Notes: a model not told the origin generated them from the sequence alone. DNA of 64,000 nucleotides from Siphonodentalium dalli (GCA_032622095.1 CP136066.1:103995319-104059318), one strand, 5' to 3'; shown: positions 1 through 13,408, numbered from the stretch's first letter. Numbers and translations are program-made.

Positions 1-3000
1 GTAATAATTGGTCGATGACTCGACGACAAGGTTCTCATAGTCACACACGTTTCGATGACAATATGATGTGTCGGCCCATGTATAAAGCTGCGATCTAATT
101 AATCGACCCTCCTTAACGACTTGGACCACCAGTATACCGCGGCCAACCGTGATACCACCTCGCATTCGCGGTTAGACCGCATTTTTAATGCAATGTTTAT
201 ATGAATTGTATTTAGTTTTTTAATTGATTATGCAATCGCGGTCAGTGACAAACTTGTTGAATAAACCGCAAACAATTTATTAATTGAAATATTGTTTTGT
301 GTATTGTTAACTCATCCCTCGAAAGTAGCAAGGCAAAAGGCGATATCGAATATATGGAATACTATTCGGGCCACTTCCTAATGGTGCTTTTGGCGCGCGC
401 CCAAAGCATCATAACATGCGATATTAGTTGCGCACCCAAAGCGACACATAGTCGCATCTTTTGTCGCTTGTTTCACTTTCAGCGCGCACAACAACATGCG
501 ACATTTCGCATGTTTTGGCTCACGCCGAAAGCAACACACGCGACAAAGATGTCACATTATGTCATTCTCGTCGCTCAAATAATACCGTTCTGTTGCTTCT
601 GTCGCTTTCAGCGAGCGCCATTAGGATGAGACATAAGACTGTCGTGCAATTCCAAAACAATGCCGTAGAAGACAATATCAATTTTAAGGGCAGGTTAACT
701 AGGAAGTAAAGATATAAATACGGTATTTATCAATTGAAAACTTGGTGATTGAAAATGCCGCCAAATGTTGAACGCTCATGTCTTTCGATATTTCTAGTTC
801 AAACTCGCTGTTTTTCTCGAAGGTTGTACTACTTTAATCTCATCGCTGTAACAAAACATATGAACTATATATAATAAATATTCAAAATAATCGATTAACA
901 TTTATTAAGTGTTTAGTTGACATAAAAGAAATTCGGTTTGTGGGAAAAGAATTAACACGACGCGTGGCGGTCACGAACAAAGGAACTGTGTGAATAGCAG
1001 TCACGGATAAGAACAATTAATATGATGTACGGCGGTCGCAAAATATTACCAGTACCGCAGTAAGATTATCGAGCACACCGCATGCCATTAACTGCTCGCA
1101 ATCCCGGTGATACCACTTGACCGTGGTTGAATAGCGGTACACACGCCGTTATTAACGGCCTACAGAATACAACCCTAGCGTCAGTACATGCGCATATCAC
1201 AGCACTCTCAGTCTGTATGCATATCAGTTCGTCGCAGACTCCGTAGAAACATCCAATACAGCAGACTCCGTAACTTGACGATGATTTTGCGACATGGTTC
1301 TCAACTCATAGCCACACATGTTTCGTTGAAAATAGATGACAACGATGAATCGTGAGTGGCCGATCTGCGTTATCGTGTTAGTTACATGTAGCGATAATTA
1401 ATTCCGAATAAGAGAATATCGACACAACAAGTTGTGACCAACCAATTTCGACTAAACGTTCTACGTTGTTGGCATTGTCCTGTGCTAGTCACTAGTGGTC
1501 GATACCAAATTTCTTCTGAATTATTCTGGTTCGTTATACTCTTGTGTATCTTAAAAAACAGCCACACCACTGTCACGTGTAACAGCGTTGGCTTGGCACA
1601 CCGTGTAACAGTCGAACAACAGCTCGAATATGCCAATGTTATATATAGACATCGGCCGGTTTTCGTAGATTAACATCATTGTCAGATTCACACACAGACC
1701 GAAATCAGACAGTGTTGATATTATTCCAGAACTCCTACAGTATTAGAAGTAAATATGTTATCATATTTCGCCCAAATTGGCCAAAATAAAAATAGTTATC
1801 ATTTTACGGCTTCTTAATTCTGAATACCTCCAAGGTATGGTACAACCGTGAACAAAGGCTTTTATGCCACACGGTTCCAAATAAAAGGTGTAAGCGGGAT
1901 GTAATGTGTTTTCTCCGCTATACTTTACTTTAAAAGGATAAAGGAAGGAGATTCGGCCATTTTGTTCACTTCAAATTGATAATTTATCGCGCACCACATG
2001 ATCGACACACGTGATCGATGCATCTAATCAGCTTGGAACCAACGAGTTGGTACTCTATGGAACCTAACATCTAGGTTCTACAGCCATATACTACATTGGT
2101 ATTACCGGAAGGTACCCCACTATTGGCATTAGATTGCATATATGCACACCGGAGCGCATACATGGATTGTTATATCTGAGAGTGCATGCAACCTCGCACC
2201 AAACCATCGACCATGACATTTATTTTAAATAGTAAATTTCCCGACATTGTGTATGTGCGATGTGATTAATTATAATATGTGAGGTACATCAGATCAATAC
2301 AATAACTAAGTTGTAATGACACGGATTTGTTTGAACATAGTTGTTGTGACCCACGTACATTGAAATGTTACATAACAAAGGATGTTGACACATAATGGTC
2401 TGGGTACACAGGGGATCGGGACATAAGTCACCAAACTTAATGGGGCCCCTGTCTCTGGCTACAGCTGCTGATAAATATTTATCGATAGTGATGTTGTACG
2501 AAGTAATGTAATGAAAACTGTGTTGTTGGTTTAAACATAGATTATTATCCAACACATTTCACGTGATTGTACAAACGGTATTTATACATGTATGCAAGTA
2601 TGGTAAAAGAATGTCAATTTGCTTATTGCTATGACTATAGTTATATTGATATAGATGGGTTTAGTCGGAAAAGGAACGACATAAGCATTATTAAGGTGGT
2701 CCGTGGATGCGGCAGTGTGTAGTTTGAGTAGTTATGTGTGTTGGAAAGAAAACTATATATAGAATAGGACCGACAGAGGAAAGATGTGGTAGATTTGTAG
2801 ATTTCCAAAACCTCTCATTCGATTAAAATAGTATTAGAGTATACATGTGGAGTATGTGTAGCGCAACTACGGATAATAAATATGGCTCAGATGCGGATTC
2901 TTGTATGTTCATGACGTTTATTTATTAAATCGTATTATGTCCAAAATTTAATTTTTTTTAAACGATTTGAATATATTGGTGTTACAATTCTTGTTTAGAT

Positions 3001-3183
3001 TGTCATCACCACAAAGGATCAAAGTGTAGTTGAGCATAAGATAAAAAAAAATTCGGTACACCATTCAATAGTTGGCGACGGGCTCGTTCGTATTGTGGAC
3101 ATTGGCATATAAAGTGTCTTCAATCTCACCATATACACAGCGATCAGTATCATATAGTATAAGTTACAGTGTATAGGTCAAGT
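1..3183. other. Upstream region with no supported gene
   Basis: I see no gene here. The short open frames have no recognisable domain. A diverged direct repeat relates roughly 17-75 to 1277-1340; both contain GGTTCTCA, then CACACRTGTTTCG or CACACACGTTTCG. Bases 360-625 are rich in scattered GCGAC and GTCGC words without a clean period. Everything else looks like unique or decayed AT-rich sequence. Confidence 0.5.
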
Positions 3184-3289
3184 TGTCTGGTATAGCGTGG
3201 TACGGGGCGAGGTGGGACCAAAACCACCAGACTCGAAGCGAAGGGTGGTTTTGATCCCGCCAAGCCTGGTACCACGATATAGCAGACAG
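3184..3289. repeat. Imperfect foldback palindrome of about 106 bp
   Basis: The left arm begins TTGTCTGGTATAGCGTGGTAC and continues through a GGGACCAAAACCACC block. The right arm is its reverse complement with a few mismatches (GGTGGTTTTGATCCC, then GTACCACGATATAGCAGACA). The loop is about 17 bases, around 3236. This is the layout of a small foldback MITE. I could not identify a target duplication, and the palindrome has no coding capacity. Confidence 0.75.
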
Positions 3290-3454
3290 CTGGGGACTCT
3301 GTATTTACCATGTCGACAATTTTATCTGACATTAGAAACATTGAATCACGCATGAGTTTCAATGAATAGTGTAATACAGCAAAAAAAGAACACTTTGCCC
3401 CTTGTCAAATCTGATAGTATATTCGGGTTAACTGTGGGGATGTGAGGTGTAGAT

Positions 3455-4990
3455 GTAGATAGGATAGGATAATTTTTATTTACAATATACACACATGGAA
3501 AGTACAATTACAAATAAATATTATTATTAATATACTATTCATCTATAGTGTTAGGGTGATATAGTCATGACTGACTGTCTTCCTATCACCCCTGAATGTG
3601 ATGACAGATTATATGAAGAAGATGGCCGAATTAATTAGCATGTTTTTTTGGTTACGTTCATCGTGTGCAGACTGGGTGTTTTTATATAGGCATTGTTAGG
3701 GCGATGGTACGAAAAGTTGTTCATATGTATAGGCACCTACTTGGTCGATATAATGAATGAATACTATGAATATACCTGTGTGCGTGGAACCGAGTAGGAA
3801 TAATGTGAGTGAGGTATTTTAATTAACATGTATACTTGAGTGATTTTGTTTGTTTTTTGTTTGTTTGTTTGTTTTATATTTGTTAGCTGAAAATTATGTA
3901 TCATTTATGCAATCAGTGCATATTCGGTTTTTGCATCGAACGCTTGCTGAATAGGTAGTAATAATATCCACTTTCAAACGTTTTCGGAAGACATGTCTTG
4001 ATTGCTTTGAGGTATATTTACTTTCTACGGAATTCCACATAAAGGGGAATGAATGGTATGGGAAACTTTAGAAAAAGAGAATTTGTTTTGTACTATGGGA
4101 TCAGATTGCCGTCTATTTGGTTCTGCTCTCTTGTCATACATACCAGAAAAAGACACTGGTAAGCGACCGTATTTCCAATCATGTATGCAAATGGATGCAT
4201 GTAATTTATGTAAATCATCTATTTTTTAAATGTTTTCTTGTTCGAAAAGAGGACTTTGTAATAAATATAGTTTCTTCACTGCTGGTACATGTCCCCATAT
4301 TTAGATGCCATAATCTAAGTGGCTTTGAATTTGGGCGAAGTATAATGTTTTGAGAGACTTGCTCGGGAGAAAATGTTTAACTTTATTAATGCCATAAATT
4401 GCATGTACCATTTTGAGTATGCAATGGAAATGTGTTTGTTAAAGGTCAGGTTTTCATCTAGATGGATACCTAAAAAATTGGCAGACGATTAGTTCCGCAT
4501 GTTCCCTATCCGCCGAAGTTCGGCTTCATTAAGATATATTTTAATTGTATTCCATTTTTGTCATTGTTTTGTGGATGTAAGAGCATATAATTGCTCTTGT
4601 TAGCATTGATGGCTAGTTTGTTGCAGCAACACCAGTCAGATAGATTTCTTAATTCATTATTGACATAACTTTGGATTAACGCCTCATTTGGTCCACTTGC
4701 CATAAGGGTTGTATCGTCGGTAAATGATAACAGTTCCATAATAGTTGCATTTGACATATCGTTCACGTAGAGAACAATTATGGGCCCGAGTAATGATCCT
4801 TGAGGAACACCATATAAAGTTTTAAGGGGATTTGACTTAATTCCATTGAATTATACGTATTGTCGTATCATTGAGATAGCTTCGAAACCATTTGTTTGCC
4901 ATGCCTCTAATTCCATAATGTTCCATTTTTGTAAATAAGATGTCGTGGTTTATTGTGCCAAAAGCTTATTGCATATACGCAAAATAAAGA
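3455..4990 (-). pseudogene. Degenerate non-LTR retrotransposon (LINE), reverse transcriptase remnant
   Basis: Read on the minus strand from about 4990 downward, the sequence shows the reverse-transcriptase core in order, across frameshifts and stops: [18 protein letters not shown], then [14 protein letters not shown], then GVPQGSLLGP, then VNDM and the catalytic box FTDDTTL. A thumb segment (WCCCNKLAINANKSNYMLL) follows. An 86-residue stretch (4766-4506) is still open and carries the DD box. The region down to about 3455 ends in a tail with repeated TATCC, as a LINE 3' end would. The FxDD box and the GVPQG motif fit the Jockey/CR1 type. The copy is dead, with a stop and shifts before the VPQG motif, and the endonuclease domain is not seen. 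Clade assignment is tentative. Confidence 0.8.
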
Positions 4991-6348
4991 TCGTAATAGC
5001 TTGCGATCAATCGTGAAATCAGTCTTGTTTATTTCAGCCATGTATGTTTCCAAATTACCCCATTCAAGTTACAACCAGTTAGTTGTCGTTTTCAGCGCTG
5101 AGAAAGGTGACTTCAAAATTGAATCGTTGGCCTCATATTACAATGATTGAAGTTAACACGACACACCTGCATATAGTACTGTCATAAGAACACAACTTTT
5201 CAATGGTCGAACATTCGATTTGTTTATAAAACAGTAGCTTAATTTAATTGTCTTAACTAATACATGTTTATCGTATATCTACTTGTGTTGAGTGACACTA
5301 TTCATTTAACTGATAGATAGAACAGTTATTCAGGCGCATTGAAATCCTGAACGTTTCAATAATTCCTACAATATTGTTTAGACTCAAATGGTTTGGACCT
5401 GTTTTGTGTGACATCGAAGTGATGTAGATTTCGAAAGGGCCAGCAATAATCTAATTGTATAATGTGTGTAATTTCCGATTTTATTACTTATTCAATTTCA
5501 CGTTAGTTGGTTCGAGGCGGAGAGAAAATTTCATCATTTCAAAATGCTGATTGGTCGATTTGAATTGGAGATAAGACTTGGTAAATATATTTACAGTATG
5601 TAATTTGGGATATAAAACAAAAGTTGAGTGTTACTATCGACTGGTTCTGCACACGGATGTCTGATACATGTACTTCGTGATCCTATTGGTTAGATGTGTA
5701 TATATCGAGGGCTTCTAATGCCAAAGCAACAGTCACTTTTTACTATCTACAACGTCTGGCGATCGCATCCATAATCTTTTTGTTTGTACATGTAGCCGAT
5801 ATATAGCGGCTAGAATTTGTATATATATGTTCTTGACCTAAACAAACCTTCTTGAGATATCCAACTATGATATATCACCTACACTGTAAATACAGGGTCC
5901 TCAACAGACCAAGTACACCCAGTATGCTGGTTAGTAACCGACACTGTAAGAATAGTTATTTTAAGAACTGTAATACGTTCTACAGATGTGATCATTTGTC
6001 TTCTAACATATGTCCGATACCAATAAATGATAGTTCTTTTATCTTATACATGTGGCTGTGAGATTGTTCACGCTCGATATAACGCGGTGGTGTCAACAAA
6101 GCATATTCATTTATTTTGATATAAACATTTTCGTTTCCTGTTCAGCACTATTAGATACAAAATATAATACAACGTATAATACATGACGCATGATAAGGCA
6201 CGGGGTAGGGCTTTGGCTGTAAGCTTGAAGCTTATAAAAGTGTCAGTTACCGAAATGCAACTATTTCACCAGTGCGTCGATTTGTTTTTGATTTTTTACG
6301 ATTTAGTTTAGAGGCTAGTATGTTGAGTCTATTATGCATACTATAATT
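4991..6348. other. No gene seen
   Basis: The sequence is AT-rich. The short open frames on both strands have no recognisable domain or codon pattern, and I see no clear repeat. Confidence 0.5.
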
Positions 6349-6488
6349 TAATAATAGGTTAATTGTCTATATAATAATAGGTTACATTGTCTATTTAATA
6401 ATAGTTTACATTGTCTATTTAATAATAGGTTATATTGTCTATTTAGTAATAGGTTACATTGTCTATTTAATAATAGGTTACATTGTCT
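6349..6488. repeat. Minisatellite with a 24-bp period, about six copies
   Basis: The unit is AATAATAGGTTACATTGTCT followed by ATTT, repeated about six times with single-base changes. One copy has TATAATAATAG in place of TTTAATAATAG and one has TAGTAATAG. Copies are head to tail with no inversion. It is non-coding because stops occur in every frame. Confidence 0.9.
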
Positions 6489-7269
6489 TTTCAAATTTTT
6501 AATCGTGAAGTTCACATGGATCGACTTAATGACGTTTTTTGAAGGCCGTAATGAAGTGCATGTATCTATTGGGGCTGGGAAATACTGATGATATTTGCCA
6601 CTAGTGGGGTGTCAGTTTGTCTTAATGAACCGATAGACTCTATCTTGGAAGTCAATCTCCTGTGAGGAATGAGCAGTACTATCGTCCAGGTACATGCCTG
6701 TACACCTATATACGCAACTGACAAACATGTAATTATTTTAGTTAGCGACAAGAGACATCGCAGACTAACTGAGTTGTATTACGTTGTATCCTTATAACGG
6801 ACAACATGAAGAGATTCTATTTTCAACACAACGCAAGCCGTAATGATTACCATATATGGCAATGGGGCACGTGCGTCATGACAACTCTTTTTTTTGTAAT
6901 CGATAAAAGATGGCGACTGTCTGTGAAGCGAAGGAAATTCGACGTTTATTTATGTCAATAAAGTTTTAGTTTTGAGGATTTGACAGGTTTGTTATTATAG
7001 TAAAATCCGTTTGTATCATGCATGCAGATTGATTCGCAATATTGCTTTTATTCAAATATCGAACGTGTATATATATAATCGGAACCTGAGTTATAACGCA
7101 ACACCCACTGTGGACGGCTTAACGCAAACGACGGTTCGGTTCATCACAACCAACCAACAGAACGCAGTCGTGTGAACGCTACATAATTATTGCGTTGTAT
7201 TTCGGAACACGAGATGCGCCTCACGACAAAGACGGTGCCACTCTATGCGATTCTTGCCCCTCATTGTAG
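6489..7269. other. No gene seen
   Basis: This is ordinary AT-rich sequence leading into the large minisatellite. No domain, RNA gene or clear repeat is recognised. Confidence 0.45.
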
Positions 7270-9030
7270 GGTGATGGACACAGTCTACTCATGTTCTATA
7301 CAGTCTATTCGGGTTTTACACAGTCTACTCGGGTGCCACACTGTCTACTCGGGTTTTACACTAGTGTTCTACACAATCTACTCGGGTTATACACAGTCTA
7401 TTCGGGTTCTACACAGTCTACTCGGGTTCTACACAGTCTACTCGGGTTCTACATAGTCACTCGGGTTCTACAGTCTACTCGGGTTATACACAGTCTATTC
7501 GGGTTCTACACAGTCTACTCGGGTTATACAGTCTACTCGGGTTATACAGTCTACTCGGGTTATACAGTCTACTCGGGTTCTACAGTCTACTCGGGTTATA
7601 CAGTCTAGGTTCTACAGTCTACTCGGGTTCTACAGTCTACTCGGGTTATACAGTCTACTCGGGTTATACAGTCTACTCGAGTTACACAGTCTACTCGGGT
7701 TATACAGTCTACTCGGGTTACACAGTCTACTCGGGTTATACAGTCTACTCGGGTTATACAGTCTACTCGGGTTACACAGTCTACTCGGGTTATACAGTCT
7801 AGGTTATACAGTCTACTCGGGTTCTACAGTCTACTCGGGTTATACAGTCTACTCGGGTTCTACAGTCTACACGGGTTATACAGTCTACTCGGGTTATACA
7901 GTCTACTCGGGTTATACAGTCTACTCGGGTTATACAGTCTAGGTTATACAGTCTACTCGGGTTCTACAGTCTACTCGGGTTATACAGTCTACTCGGGTTC
8001 TACAGTCTACTCGGGTTCTACAGTCTACTCGGGTTATACAGTCTACTCGGGTTATACAGTCTACTCGGGTTACACAGTCTACTCGGGTTATACAGTCTAC
8101 TCGGGTTATACAGTCTACTCGGGTTATACAGTCTACTCGGGTTCTACAGTCTACTCGGGTTATACAGTCTACTCGGGTTATACAGTCTACTCGGGTTCTA
8201 CAGTCTACTCGGGTTATACAGTCTACTCGGGTTATACAGTCTACTCGGGTTATACAGTCTACTCGGGTTATACAGTCTACTCGGGTTCTACAGTCTACTC
8301 GGGTTATACAGTCTACTCGGGTTATACAGTCTACTCGGGTTCTACACAGTCTACTCGGGTTATACAGTCTACTCGGGTTCTACAGTCTACTCGGGTTATA
8401 TACAGTCACTCGGGTTCTACACAGTCACTCGGGTTCTATACAGTCACTCGGGCTCTACACGGTCTACGCGGGTTCTCCACAGTCTACTCGGGTTATACAG
8501 TCTACTCGAGTTATACAGTCTACTCGGGTTCTACACAGTCACTCGGGCTATACACGGTCTACGCGGGTTCTCCACAGTCTACTCGGGTTATACAGTCTAC
8601 TCGGGTTCTACACAGTCACTCGGGTTCTACACAGTCACTCGGGCTCTACACGGTCTACGCGGGTTCTCCACAGTCTACTCGGATTATACAGTCTACTCGG
8701 GTTCTACACAGTCTACACATTAATTGTAAACAGTCTACTCGGGTTATACACAGTAGTTGTAAACAGTCTACTCGGGTTCTACACGGTAGTGGTAAACAGT
8801 CTACTCGGGTTCTACACGGTAGTGGTAAACAGTCTACTCGGGTTCTACACGGTAGTGGTAAACAGTCTACTCGGGTTCTACTCTGTAGTTGTAAACAATA
8901 TATTCGGGTTCTACACAGTAGTTGTAAAAAGTCTACTCGGATTATACACAGGAGTTGTAAACAGTGTACTCGGGTTCTACACAGTAGTTGTAAATAGTCT
9001 ACTAGGGTTCTACACAGTAGTTGAAAATAT
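7270..9030. repeat. Large 18-bp minisatellite (GTCTACTCGGGTTATACA) that grades into a 33-bp period
   Basis: From about 7270 the unit is GTCTACTCGGGTTATACA (18 bp), with TTCTACA and TTACACA variants and 20-bp versions ending ACACA. At 8440-8700 a higher-order block appears three times about 95 bp apart, marked by CACGGTCTACGCGGGTTCTCC. From about 8740 the unit becomes 33 bp because GTAGTGGTAAA or GTAGTTGTAAA is inserted between copies of the core. Since 18 and 33 are multiples of three, open frames arise that read as VYSGYT and LLGFYTVVVNS repeats. I treat these as by-products of the period, not as genes. Confidence 0.95.
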
Positions 9031-9239
9031 TAGAGAGGTTCCAAAAACTCGGGTTTTATGTCGCATCAGACATTCTTTTCGCACAATGGACGACGACGAG
9101 TAGGATTATTGAACTTGGCAGGGCAGAACGTGAGCAATTATTTTTATCTTTTTTTTTTCCTTTTTTTTTTTTACATTTTTTAACAATTATTATAAAAAAC
9201 TAGAATGAAACTGTAATTGCACAGCAATTTCGATACTTC
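9031..9239. other. Array exit and T-rich tract
   Basis: The minisatellite decays by about 9050. A run of T and C (9140-9180) follows, then AT-rich sequence. Nothing coding is seen. Confidence 0.5.
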
Positions 9240-10590
9240 CATGTTCGCCAATGACGGAAATTGTGTCACCTGATAAAGCGTCAGTTTTCAGGAGACACAT
9301 ATCAGTATGGTGATACTGTAGCTGATAGTAATACTCGGCAACCACAGATTCTATCCACCAAATTCCATCAAAATCTGCACCAAATACAATTTGAGATACT
9401 TACCAACACGCCCGTTCTCGCAAACCGGAAGTGAAATCCATCAACTATATATATCATTAGAGAGCGCAGAGTTTGCTGCACATCATGCAAAAGGTCCCAA
9501 CTCGATATCTCAAGCCCTTATGGATTTCATATGAAGAGCGTTGTTTTATCCTTCGACCAGTAGTGAACTTTTAAACCGGAAGTGCGAACCCTATCATTTT
9601 TCGGCGGTTCATAACACACAAACATGCGCAAATAATGAAAAAAGTCCGAACCCGATATCTCAAGCGTTTAGGAGGAGATCTCTTCACAACAATAAAACCG
9701 ATAAAGAGCGTTTTACCCAAAGGTCAAGGTCAGACGAAGTTCCCTATTAGTTCATCGACTGCCAATGCGCAATGACTAATGACTAATCAATCGGCCAAGC
9801 CGTTTCGGCGATATAAGAAATCAAACCTCGATTTTGCAAGTCATTTTAGTGGCGCGAAGACCCCCAAAAATCAACAAAATGTCGATAACTCTGAAGGTCA
9901 AGGTCGGAAATAAACCAGGTTTTTAAACAGCCATAACTATCGAAGTTTATGTCCGATTTTTAAAATTCGAGTTGCATAGCAATCAGTGGCATCTACTGAT
10001 GACGTCTACCAAATTTCATCAAAATATGCGCTAAAATAGTTTTGAGATACATACCCACACGCCCGTTCTCCCGAACCGGAAGTGATATCCGTTAACTATA
10101 TATATCGTTCGAGAGCGCAGAGTTTGCTACACATCAGGCAAACAGTCCCAACTCAATATCTCGAGCCATTCTGGATTTCCTATAATGAGCGTTATTTTAT
10201 CCTTCGACCAGTAGCGAACTTTTAAACCGGAAGTGCGAACCCTATCATTTTTTCATAACACACATACATGCGCAAATCATGAAAAAAATCCGAACTCGAT
10301 ATCTCAAGCCGTTTAGGAGGAGATACGATAACAACAATAAAACCGATAAAGAGCGTTTTTTCCAAAGGTCATGGTCAGACGAAATTCCCTATTTATACAT
10401 CGACTTCGTATACTCAATGGCTATGCAGGTACCAATTTTAAATCAATAGGTCTAGCCGTTTTGACGATATAAGAATTCAAACATCGATTTTGCAAGTGAC
10501 TTTTATGTCGCGAAAAACCCCCAAAAATCAACAAAATGGCGATAACTCCGAAGGTCAAGGTCGGACGGAATTCTCAATAGGCCATTTACC
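9240..10590. repeat. Two tandem copies of a ~651-bp dispersed repeat
   Basis: Two head-to-tail copies are offset by about 651 bp. Landmarks in copy 1 and copy 2 are CGCCCGTTCTC (9409 and 10060), AACCGGAAGTG, GAGAGCGCAGAGTTTGCT, TTATCCTTCGACCAGTAG, AAACCGGAAGTGCGAACCC, GAGCGTTTT and CCCCCAAAAATCAACAAAATG. AAGGTCAAGGTC recurs at the end of each copy. The frames are broken in both copies, so the family is a non-coding dispersed repeat of unknown type. The copies differ by many substitutions, which implies an old duplication. Confidence 0.85.
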
Positions 10591-10763
10591 GAGATCTTCC
10601 AAAGTTATATACTGAACCCGAAAGCAGCAGGTGAATCGGTCCAGCCGTTCCGGAGATTAAGGCATGTTATCGGAATAATAGGAATAAGAAAAAAAATAAA
10701 AGCCAGAAGAATTACAATATACTTCCATTTAACATGGAAGTATAATAATATTAAATTTGTTAG

Positions 10764-10832
10764 GCCAATGCATTCTCTTATATAGGCGATGCGACATATG
10801 GTCGACTCGCATATATAAGAGAAAGCATTGGC
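10764..10832. repeat. 69-bp palindrome, solitary diverged copy
   Basis: This is a lone, more diverged copy of the 69-bp hairpin also present at 22514, 22802, 63057 and 63329. The outer arms GCCAATGCATTCTCTTATA and TATAAGAGAAAGCATTGGC pair. A TCGAC/GCGAC loop lies inside. A short separate hairpin (ATACTTCCAT...ATGGAAGTAT) lies just upstream at about 10719-10744. The rest of the two-hairpin element is missing here. Confidence 0.85.
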
Positions 10833-13206
10833 ACAGTGTTTTCGTCGGATTGTCGCCAATTCTGTTATTTGTCAAAGCCGTGCCCTTATCAAGATGGTAT
10901 ACCCCTTGCCCCAGGTTGCGTTTAGGTTATTAAACAAATGCACGGTACTCGTGAGACAATGGGACTAAATTGAATTTGAATGCCATAATGCAGTTTGTTT
11001 GCTATTTTGTGGCTGCATATGGGTATGTAAACCATGCATTTACTCTCACCAAAAGAGAGGTACAGAAACCTGCAGCCCAGGGACTATACTGGCACTGGAC
11101 ATGGTCATATGACTTTATCATATGAATTTATGACCACATTCCAAGTAAGTGAACACAACAATCTTGTTACCCCTTTGCTGTGCCATGCATTGCTGCTCAA
11201 TGTCAAATAATGCCAATCGTCCATTCTTGCTTAGATGACCAAATATGGGTGATAACATTCCAGACGTGTTGCTGTATTCTGCTACCATGTATGAAGATAC
11301 ACCCGAAGACCGAAGACTTTCCGAATATGCATTTCCCCCCTTTTGTGGTGTCTATTTGTCAAGTTCTTTGTGTATATGCGCCGTGTTTTGTTTTCCTTGA
11401 CTACATCAATATAATCACTTATTTCATTAGTAAGACAAATGCCGTCAACTGATTACCTATATCTGATAAGTTATTTCGACATCCCTGACAGTAAGTCCAA
11501 AAATTCTCCTTGAGTCATTAACAACAATCGAAGTTGATTAATTGAATCGATCCGACTTATTTATTATCGCGTTGTATCCACCAAGCAATAATGATTATTA
11601 ACTGTATAGTCTATGCGGTGCTGGGGGTGACCGTCGCACATCGGGGGGATTTTTTGTTCTCAAAGTCGACATGCAATGCCAAATTGCCACAATGAGACTG
11701 TGTTTCAACCTGACATCCACGTTGTGGTATACACGTCAACGTTCTGCTTGATGATGAAACTGCTGAGTTTTATATTAGTACAATAATAATTGTAGATACA
11801 ATGCCGACTAAATAGACATATTCAATCCTCTATAACCAATGTAGGTGTCCCATGGTAATGGCTCATTAGACCCGCTTACACAAACTGTCAAGCGATGACA
11901 ACCAATTTATAATCCTGATAAGTGCGGGTATGCACAGGATGGACAACTTAGTTTATATATCTCGCCAATTTTGTCAATGCGTACTGGGGTCATTGGTTTT
12001 CAATCTCAGTGGAGTCATGTTCCATTGAAATAACCGAAACAAATCTTAAACAAACCTGACATAATAAGTATATGTGTCGTTATATTCTCGCAGCTGCTAG
12101 GGTCCTATCACACGTGGATGTATGCTTATTTGTACATGCTAATGCTTTAAATGGTAAGTGTGAGGCCTGGGTATTGATTGTGCTAAGTCCCATGAATTTT
12201 GGATGCATGAAAGTTGGTCTCACACTGTAGGTATTGCACGACTCTCCGTCACACGTACACAACTATGAGAATTACGTACAGTACGGTTAAAACTATATCA
12301 TCCAATTTATATATCAGTATGGAGCAATGTGGGCAATTATCCAAAGATGAAATTTCAAGTACAAGGATTAGAAAGCCACACATTTAGAAGACGTGCTCAA
12401 AATGTCATATACTCAGTTAGCATTAGAATGATGCTTGTCATACTAAAGTTGTCCCTTTCGCTGATGCTAATCCATTTCAACCAACGGGATGACAACTCGT
12501 TGGTCACATGTTACCAGCCATCGAGTTGGAAATGGTTCAGATCGTCGGAGTTCAATGCAATATATCGATACGACTTATATCGTAATTCAAATTCTCGAGA
12601 AATATACTAGCCGTTGAGTACTTTTAACACAAACAATAAGTAGCAGCTCCTTAGCACGATCGACAATTTTCTGCAATGGAACAACCTATTTATCTGATAT
12701 ATGTCAAATATTCATGATTCTGTTAATTCTCCCCAGGATACATTGTACGATATGCGTGAAAGATTTATATGTATCTGACCGAAAGCATATATTCAATCCT
12801 GCGATTATCACATATATCAGATCATGTACATAGGTGTGGTAGTTATTGTGTGCTTTATCTAAGTAGACGACCCAGAAAACAATTGATTTTGAATTATTAT
12901 GTTTAGCTTAATATTGGGGCATTTGAAGCCGTAATTGGTCGGTATTATTTGACTAAGTTTACCATGTGAGCACCATACAATCAAACCAGGTTCCACCGTT
13001 GGATATGGCGACGGTCCTATATTCGACAATGACACACGTTCTTGTCAAGTTATTGTCGTTGGAATTTGTTTTTTTAGAGTTAGATGTAGATTATTCATTT
13101 GTAGAATAACAATCAATTATCATGACAATCGTCGTCAAAAATGAATGACATTGATAATTTAATCGATTCAATGATTGTTGACACTGTGACTTGGTGAATT
13201 TAAATT
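10833..13206. other. No gene seen
   Basis: The sequence is unique and moderately AT-rich, with several short open frames that show no domain. I found no tandem repeat or long palindrome. Confidence 0.45.
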
Positions 13207-13408
13207 TTAAGTATCGCTGTCCTTGCGACTAATGGGACTATCTTCGTCGGCTGGTTCGTGCAAATATGGGCCAATATTCAAACGCAAGCCATCAAAGGTA
13301 TCTTCAGTATCTGCCATAGATGCAGTATCCTCCGCAACACGTAACTCGTCGTCATTTTCGTGATCAGAGTCACTATCAAACGCGGAAATGCTGTGTGCAG
13401 AAGCCATT
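13207..13408 (-). CDS. Short acidic ORF of uncertain status
   Basis: I do not firmly recognise this. Starting at the internal Met (13408, MASAHSISAF) the frame runs 66 residues and is strongly acidic and Ser/Asp-rich. It ends in IGPYLHEPADEDS before a stop. The PYxxEP pattern in an acidic context resembles short N-terminal segments of some invertebrate P2X7-C-terminal-like or ZMYM-like proteins, so it could be a first exon or a retrocopied fragment. No clear splice donor is visible at its end. The upstream extension to 13506 crosses a poly-G tract that encodes prolines and is unlikely to be coding. Confidence 0.25.

Noticed and set aside
7270-8740. CRISPR-like look of regular short repeats
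   Set aside because: There are no unique spacers, the repeat is contiguous, no cas genes are present and the context is eukaryotic. It is a minisatellite.
7190-9103. Repetitive proteins such as VYSGYT and LLGFYTVVVNS repeats
   Set aside because: The 18-bp and 33-bp units are multiples of three, so frames stay open by chance. The unit varies without regard to codon position.
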